A stretch of 64,000 nucleotides of DNA from Pseudideonella sakaiensis (GTDB lineage: Bacteria > Pseudomonadota > Gammaproteobacteria > Burkholderiales > Burkholderiaceae_C), in NCBI RefSeq assembly GCF_001293525.1, contig NZ_BBYR01000045.1, positions 1 through 64,000 on the forward strand, in the 5' to 3' direction. Positions 59,736 to 64,000 of this stretch are shown in pieces. Within the stretch, counting starts at the first letter, position 1. Each line of letters starts with the position of its first letter. The position numbers and the translations under genes were made by a program. The notes under the pieces were generated by a model, which searched no databases, had not been told where the DNA came from, and saw only the letters and a program-made list of their open reading frames with translations.

Positions 59736-60626
59736 ATGACCGCGATGGCACCGCCCGCGCCGCCTGCCTCGACGGCACCGGCCGCGCGCGCCGTCGCGCT
59801 GCCCTGGCCGCTGCCGGCGCTGCTGGCCTGGGCCGCCGCCTGGGGCCTGGCCCTCGGCCTGCTGCGCCTGGGCATGGCGCCCGCGCTGGCGCTGTCCGCG
59901 GGCCTGGTGCTCGGCGGCGTGGCGGCCCTCGCCGGCCGCACCCGCTGGCGCCGGCTGCTGATCGCCGGCGGCTTCCCGGTGTCGCTGCTGGCCAGCGGCT
60001 GGGCCCCGGCGCTGCCGGCGGCCGGCTGGCTGCTGCCGCTGGCGCTGCTGTGGCTGCTCTACCCGCAGCGCGCCTGGCGCGATGCCCCGCTGTTCCCGAC
60101 CCCCGCCCGTGCGCTCGACGGCCTCGCGCGCGTGCTGCCACTGCCCGACGGCGCGCGCGTGCTGGACGCCGGCTGCGGCCTGGGCGCCGGGCTGCGGGCG
60201 CTGCGCGGCGCCTACCCGGCGGCGCGGCTGGAAGGGCATGAATGGAGCCGGCCGCTGGCGCTGGCCTGCCGGCTGCGCTGCCGCGACGCGCGCGTGCGCC
60301 GCACCGACCTGTGGGCCGAGGACTGGTCCGGGTTCGCGCTCGTCTACCTGTTCCAGCGTCCCGAGAGCATGGCGCGGGCGCACGCGAAGGCGATGCGCGA
60401 GCTGGCGCCCGGCGCCTGGCTGGCCAGCCTGGAGTTCGCGGTGCCCGGCGTGCGGCCGGACGCCCGGCTCGACGCACTGGACGGCAAGCCCGTGTGGCTC
60501 TACCGCCGGCCCGTCGGCACGGCGGCCGTGGCCGCGCCGGCCGCGCGGCCGGCGGCAGGCGTCGCGTCGATGAAGGCCAGCGTGTCGTCCAGCACCGGCG
60601 CGAGCCAGCGCAGCGGGCGCGCATAG
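59736..60626 (+). CDS. Membrane-anchored class I methyltransferase-like protein
   Basis: Protein of 296 residues. The first 115 residues hold three or four hydrophobic segments. A Rossmann methyltransferase domain follows with motif I VLDAGCGLGAGLRAL and GHEWSRPLALACRLR. The core seems to end near KPVWLYRRP (about residue 255). The last 40 residues (Ala-rich, then STGASQRSGRA) lie over the 3' end of the opposite-strand hydrolase gene. It starts 23 bases after fliA. Substrate unknown. Confidence 0.75.
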   Translation: MTAMAPPAPPASTAPAARAVALPWPLPALLAWAAAWGLALGLLRLGMAPALALSAGLVLGGVAALAGRTRWRRLLIAGGFPVSLLASGWAPALPAAGWLLPLALLWLLYPQRAWRDAPLFPTPARALDGLARVLPLPDGARVLDAGCGLGAGLRALRGAYPAARLEGHEWSRPLALACRLRCRDARVRRTDLWAEDWSGFALVYLFQRPESMARAHAKAMRELAPGAWLASLEFAVPGVRPDARLDALDGKPVWLYRRPVGTAAVAAPAARPAAGVASMKASVSSSTGASQRSGRA

Positions 60627-61414
60627 GCGCCGACCAGGGTCGCGTGGTTGGTGCGGGGATAGCGCGCCAGCCGCACCGGCACGCCGGCGGCCTGCAGGCG
60701 GTCGGCGAGGTGGCCGGTGTTGCGCACCGGATCGACCACGCGGTCGTCCGGCGCCACGGCGAGGAAGGCGGGCGGCGCCTGCGGGCCGACGTGCTCGACG
60801 CTCAGCGCACCGGCCGGCACCTGCGGATGGTGGAACACCGGCTGGATGGCCTGCACCGTGGTCGGCAGGAAATCGTAGGGGCCGGCCAGACCGATCCAGC
60901 CGGCCAGCGCCTGCGGCCGGTGGCCGCGCTCGCCGAGCCAGCGTTCGTCCAGCGCCAGCATCGACGCGATGTAGGCGCCGGCGCTGTGGCCCATCACGAA
61001 GACCCGCCGCGGGTCGCCGCCCCAGGCGCCGGCGCGCTCCAGCGTCAGCGCGAGCACGGCGGCGCCGTCGCGCAGGAAGTCCGGGTAGCGCACCTCGGGG
61101 TAGAGCCGGTAGTCGGCCACCAGCGTCAGCACGCCGCGCGCCGCCAGGGCCTCGCCGACGAAACGGTAGTCGGCGCGCTCGCCCGAGCGCCAGCTGCCGC
61201 CGTAGAAGTAGACCACCATCGGCCAGCCGCCGGCCGGCGCCGCGCCGTTCGGCCGGTACAGGTCGTAGCGCTGGCGCGGCAAGGTGCCGTACGGCAGCCC
61301 GTCCTCGCGGCGGTGGCTGTCGGTGGCGGCCAGCGCGTTCAGCGTGGCGGTCGGTGAACAGGCGCCGAGCAGGCCGGCGACGAGCAAGAGGGGCAGCAGC
61401 AGGAGAGGGCGCAT
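60500..61414 (-). CDS. Alpha/beta-hydrolase lipoprotein (carboxylesterase-like)
   Basis: Protein of 304 residues. A lipoprotein signal (LLLVAGLLGAC) anchors it to a membrane. The esterase fold has VVYFYGGSW as oxyanion region (in place of HGGG), the nucleophile in FVMGHSAGAY, the acid near APDDRVVDP, and His in RTNHATLVG. It resembles esterases of the hormone-sensitive-lipase/BD-FAE type. Its 3' end overlaps the methyltransferase gene by 127 bases tail to tail. Confidence 0.85.
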   Translation of the reverse strand: MRPLLLLPLLLVAGLLGACSPTATLNALAATDSHRREDGLPYGTLPRQRYDLYRPNGAAPAGGWPMVVYFYGGSWRSGERADYRFVGEALAARGVLTLVADYRLYPEVRYPDFLRDGAAVLALTLERAGAWGGDPRRVFVMGHSAGAYIASMLALDERWLGERGHRPQALAGWIGLAGPYDFLPTTVQAIQPVFHHPQVPAGALSVEHVGPQAPPAFLAVAPDDRVVDPVRNTGHLADRLQAAGVPVRLARYPRTNHATLVGAYARPLRWLAPVLDDTLAFIDATPAAGRAAGAATAAVPTGRR

Positions 61415-61562
61415 GGGGATGGCCGCCGGGGAGCGGCGCTCGAGGCAGGGGTCGGGAGCCCCGGGGTTTCTACGCAGCGCGGCGGTCCGTGGATGCCGCC
61501 GCCTGCGACCCCCGCCGCGCGGACACGTTCCCGACGGCTGCCCCGGGGCCGGGCCGCCGGCG

Positions 61563-62969
61563 TCAGCCCGCCGCGCCCAGGCGCTCGCGGTGGCGCGCCA
61601 CCTGGCGGCGCACCTGCTCGGGCGCGGTGCCGCCGATCACCTGGCGCGCGTTCAGCGAGCCGGCCAGGCTCAGCACCGCGTAGACGTCCTCGCCGATCGA
61701 CGCGTGGAAGCCCTGCAGCGTGGCCAGCGGCAGCGCCGACAGGTCCAGGCCCTGGCCGATCGCGGCCTTCACCGCGTGCGCCACCACCTCGTGCGCATCG
61801 CGGAAGGGCAGGCCCTTCTTGACCAGGTAGTCGGCCAGGTCGGTGGCGGTGGCGTAGCCGCGCAGCGCGGCGCGCTCCATCGCTTCGGGCTTCACGACGA
61901 TGCCCTCCACCATCTCGGCCATGATGCGCAGCGTGTCGCGCACCGTGTCGACGGTGTCGAACAGCGGCTCCTTGTCTTCCTGGTTGTCCTTGTTGTAGGT
62001 GAGCGGCTGGCCCTTCATCAGCGTCAGCAGCGCCACCAGGTGACCGTAGACGCGGCCGGTCTTGCCGCGCGCCAGCTCGGCCACGTCCGGGTTGCGCTTC
62101 TGCGGCATGATCGACGAGCCGGTGCAGTAGCGGTCGGCCAGGTCGATGAAGGCGAAGTTCTGGCTCATCCACAGCACGATCTCCTCCGAGAGCCGGGAGA
62201 CGTGCATCATCACCAGGCTCGCGAAGGCGGTGAACTCGATCGCGAAGTCGCGGTCGCTGACGGCGTCCAGGCTGTTCTGGCAGACGCCGTCGAAGCCGAG
62301 CGTGCGCGCGACGCGCTCGCGGTCCAGCGGGTAGCTGGTGCCGGCCAGCGCGGCCGCGCCCAGCGGCAGGCGGTTGACGCGGCGGCGCAGGTCGGCCAGG
62401 CGCTCGGCGTCGCGCGCGAACATTTCCACGTAGGCGAGCAGGTGGTGGCCGAAGCTCACCGGCTGCGCCACCTGCATGTGGGTGAAGCCCGGCAGGATGG
62501 TGGCGACGTTCGGCTCGGCCACCGCCAGCAGCGCACGCTGCATCGTCAGCAGCAGCGCGGCCAGGCCGTCGATCTCGCCGCGCAGCCACAGGCGCACGTC
62601 GGTCGCCACCTGGTCGTTGCGCGAGCGGCCGGTGTGCAGCCGCTTGCCGGCGTCGCCGACCAGCTGGGTCAGCCGGGCCTCGATGTTGAGGTGCACGTCC
62701 TCGAGCTCCAGCTTCCACTCGAAGCGGCCGTCGGCGATCTCCTGCCGGATCTGCGCCATGCCGCGCTCGATCGCGGCGCGGTCCGCCTCGCCGATGATCC
62801 CCTGGGCCGCCAGCATCTCGGCGTGCGCGAGGCTGCCGTCGATGTCGGCCTGCCACAGGCGCTTGTCGAAGTCGACGCTCGCGGTGTAGCGCTTGACCAG
62901 CTCGCTCATCGGCTCCGAGAACAGGGCGGACCAGGCTTCGGACTTCTTGTCGAGTTGGTTGGAGGACAT
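61563..62969 (-). CDS. argH: Argininosuccinate lyase
   Basis: Enzyme of 468 residues that splits argininosuccinate to arginine and fumarate. [17 protein letters not shown] and the family signature [12 protein letters not shown] are intact, as are [12 protein letters not shown] and the SDRDF element. The ATG at 62969 follows GGAG-like sequence on the reverse strand. Divergent from the sensor-kinase gene, the same neighbourhood as argH-algZ in Pseudomonas. Confidence 0.97.
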   Translation of the reverse strand: MSSNQLDKKSEAWSALFSEPMSELVKRYTASVDFDKRLWQADIDGSLAHAEMLAAQGIIGEADRAAIERGMAQIRQEIADGRFEWKLELEDVHLNIEARLTQLVGDAGKRLHTGRSRNDQVATDVRLWLRGEIDGLAALLLTMQRALLAVAEPNVATILPGFTHMQVAQPVSFGHHLLAYVEMFARDAERLADLRRRVNRLPLGAAALAGTSYPLDRERVARTLGFDGVCQNSLDAVSDRDFAIEFTAFASLVMMHVSRLSEEIVLWMSQNFAFIDLADRYCTGSSIMPQKRNPDVAELARGKTGRVYGHLVALLTLMKGQPLTYNKDNQEDKEPLFDTVDTVRDTLRIMAEMVEGIVVKPEAMERAALRGYATATDLADYLVKKGLPFRDAHEVVAHAVKAAIGQGLDLSALPLATLQGFHASIGEDVYAVLSLAGSLNARQVIGGTAPEQVRRQVARHRERLGAAG

Positions 62970-63069
62970 GGCGGCGCAGCGGAGAATCGGGGCGCAGGAT
63001 TCTAGTCGGGGGGTGTCGCCCCGACCGCCCCGACCGCCCACGGCACCGCCCCCGCGCCCGACCCACGCC

Positions 63070-64000
63070 ATGCCGCCGCCCGCGTCCGCTGCCGAGCCCG
63101 CCCGGCCCGAAGGGCTCACCGACCTGCCGGACACCGGCACGGCCGCGGCGCCCGTGGCGGCCCTCCCGCAGCCGGGTCCTGTCGAGGCGCCGGACTCCCG
63201 CTTCGCCGATCCGCCGGAGCCGCCCGCCGCGGCCGCGCCGCCGGGCGACGGCACGGTCTTCGACGTCTGCCACGTCGGCGTCGCGCTGCGCGCGCTGCTG
63301 TTCGTGCTCGTGCTGCCCAGCCTCGGCAGCCTGTTCGTCAGCGCCGACGCCGAGGCCTGGCTGAGCCACCTCGCGCTCGGTGCCGGCCTGGCGCTGCCGG
63401 CCGTGCTGCTGTGGCTGGGCGCCGCCTGCCGCCTGCGGCGGCGGCTGGCGCGGCTCTCCGCACCGGGCCAGCAGGCCGCGGCCGCGCTGCTGGGCGCGCT
63501 GGCGGCCGGCAGCGCCTGGTGGGCGCTGGACCGGGCCACGCAGGGGCTGGTGGACTTCGGCCCGCTGCCGGCACTGCTGGCCACCGGTGCGGCGGTGGGC
63601 GGGCTGCTCGGCGTCTGGCTGCAGCTGCGCCACCGCGCGCAGGCGCCGGCCGAGGTGCGGGCCCGGCTGGTCGAGCTGCAGTCGCGCATCCGGCCGCACT
63701 TCCTGTTCAACACGCTGAACAGCGCCCTCGGCCTGGTGCGGCGCGATCCCCGCCGCACCGAGGCGCTGCTGGAGGACCTGGCCGAGCTGTTCCGCGCCGC
63801 CTTGGCCGACGACGGCGGCGTGGTGACCCTGGCCGACGAGATCGCGCTGGCGCGCCGCTACCTGGCGATCGAGCAGATCCGCTTCGGCGAGCGGCTGCAG
63901 CTGCACTGGGACCTGGACGACGCAGCCGCCGGCGCCCGCCTGCCGCCGCTGCTGCTGCAGCCGCTGGTGGAGAACGCGGTGCGCCACGGCGTCGAGCCGG
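63070..64000 (+). CDS. AlgZ/FimS-type sensor histidine kinase (3' end outside window)
   Basis: The first 310 residues of a LytS-family kinase. A Pro/Ala-rich N-terminus (about 60 residues) precedes four hydrophobic segments. The dimerisation/His region has [18 protein letters not shown] with the phosphorylated His near 210, then [20 protein letters not shown] and the ATPase N-box [16 protein letters not shown] at the window edge. By analogy with the Pseudomonas argH-algZ-algR order, a LytTR response regulator may follow. Confidence 0.88.
   Translation, partial: MPPPASAAEPARPEGLTDLPDTGTAAAPVAALPQPGPVEAPDSRFADPPEPPAAAAPPGDGTVFDVCHVGVALRALLFVLVLPSLGSLFVSADAEAWLSHLALGAGLALPAVLLWLGAACRLRRRLARLSAPGQQAAAALLGALAAGSAWWALDRATQGLVDFGPLPALLATGAAVGGLLGVWLQLRHRAQAPAEVRARLVELQSRIRPHFLFNTLNSALGLVRRDPRRTEALLEDLAELFRAALADDGGVVTLADEIALARRYLAIEQIRFGERLQLHWDLDDAAAGARLPPLLLQPLVENAVRHGVEP

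Overview
The window is uniformly GC-rich (around 70% by eye) and densely packed with genes. Its gene content and order fit a betaproteobacterium of the order Burkholderiales, probably near the Rubrivivax/Leptothrix group. The main evidence is the block thrS-infC-rpmI-rplT-pheS-pheT-ihfA-merR-tRNA-Pro, the flhB-flhA-flhF-(flhG-like)-fliA flagellar run, the argH / AlgZ-type kinase pair, and fatty-acid clusters fed by Liv-type transporters. The genus is inference only.

Layout. 1-7.7 kb: the start of a methyl-accepting chemotaxis protein, a large FecR/DUF6600 lipoprotein, a divergent TesA-esterase / ABC-ATPase pair, and a reverse-strand run msrB-yciB-bolA-PPIase. 7.9-24.7 kb: a fatty/organic-acid catabolic region with an acyl-CoA ligase, a complete LivKHMGF-type ABC importer, a fused enoyl-CoA hydratase/3-hydroxyacyl-CoA dehydrogenase, an HD protein, thiolase, PaaI thioesterase, acyl-CoA dehydrogenase, two short-chain dehydrogenases and a zinc-less alcohol-dehydrogenase-type reductase. 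24.7-28.8 kb: an orphan exported, probably outer-membrane protein and Tex.

29.0-39.4 kb: an aryl-polyene / xanthomonadin-like cluster. The forward operon encodes ACP, a COG4648-type membrane protein, an AMP-ligase fused to a FabZ-like dehydratase, an LpxL-like acyltransferase, a NodB-type deacetylase, a methyltransferase, an ApeP-like dehydratase and a FabG-like reductase. A converging operon encodes a chorismatase (XanB2/FkbO type), a MipA/OmpV protein and a family 2 glycosyltransferase. Starter supply, activation, reduction, dehydration and tailoring genes are present, but no ketosynthase is in the window.

39.8-48.0 kb: the translation operon, with attenuator-like hairpins before thrS and pheS, a putative internal promoter in thrS and an AUC start codon on infC. 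It ends at tRNA-Pro(GGG) with a strong terminator. 48.0-50.7 kb: a small island of mixed, mostly lower GC next to the tRNA. It holds orphan ORFs, an XRE regulator and a broken HEPN-domain gene whose RX4H motif is split by a 4-bp tandem duplication. 50.8-61.4 kb: an MFS transporter, the flagellar export/regulation genes, a membrane-anchored methyltransferase and a lipoprotein hydrolase. 61.6-64 kb: argH and, divergently, the start of an AlgZ/FimS-type sensor kinase.

The chemotaxis receptor, flhB and flhF share an upstream motif with identical spacing that looks like a sigma-28 promoter. fliA, which encodes sigma-28, lies downstream of one of them.
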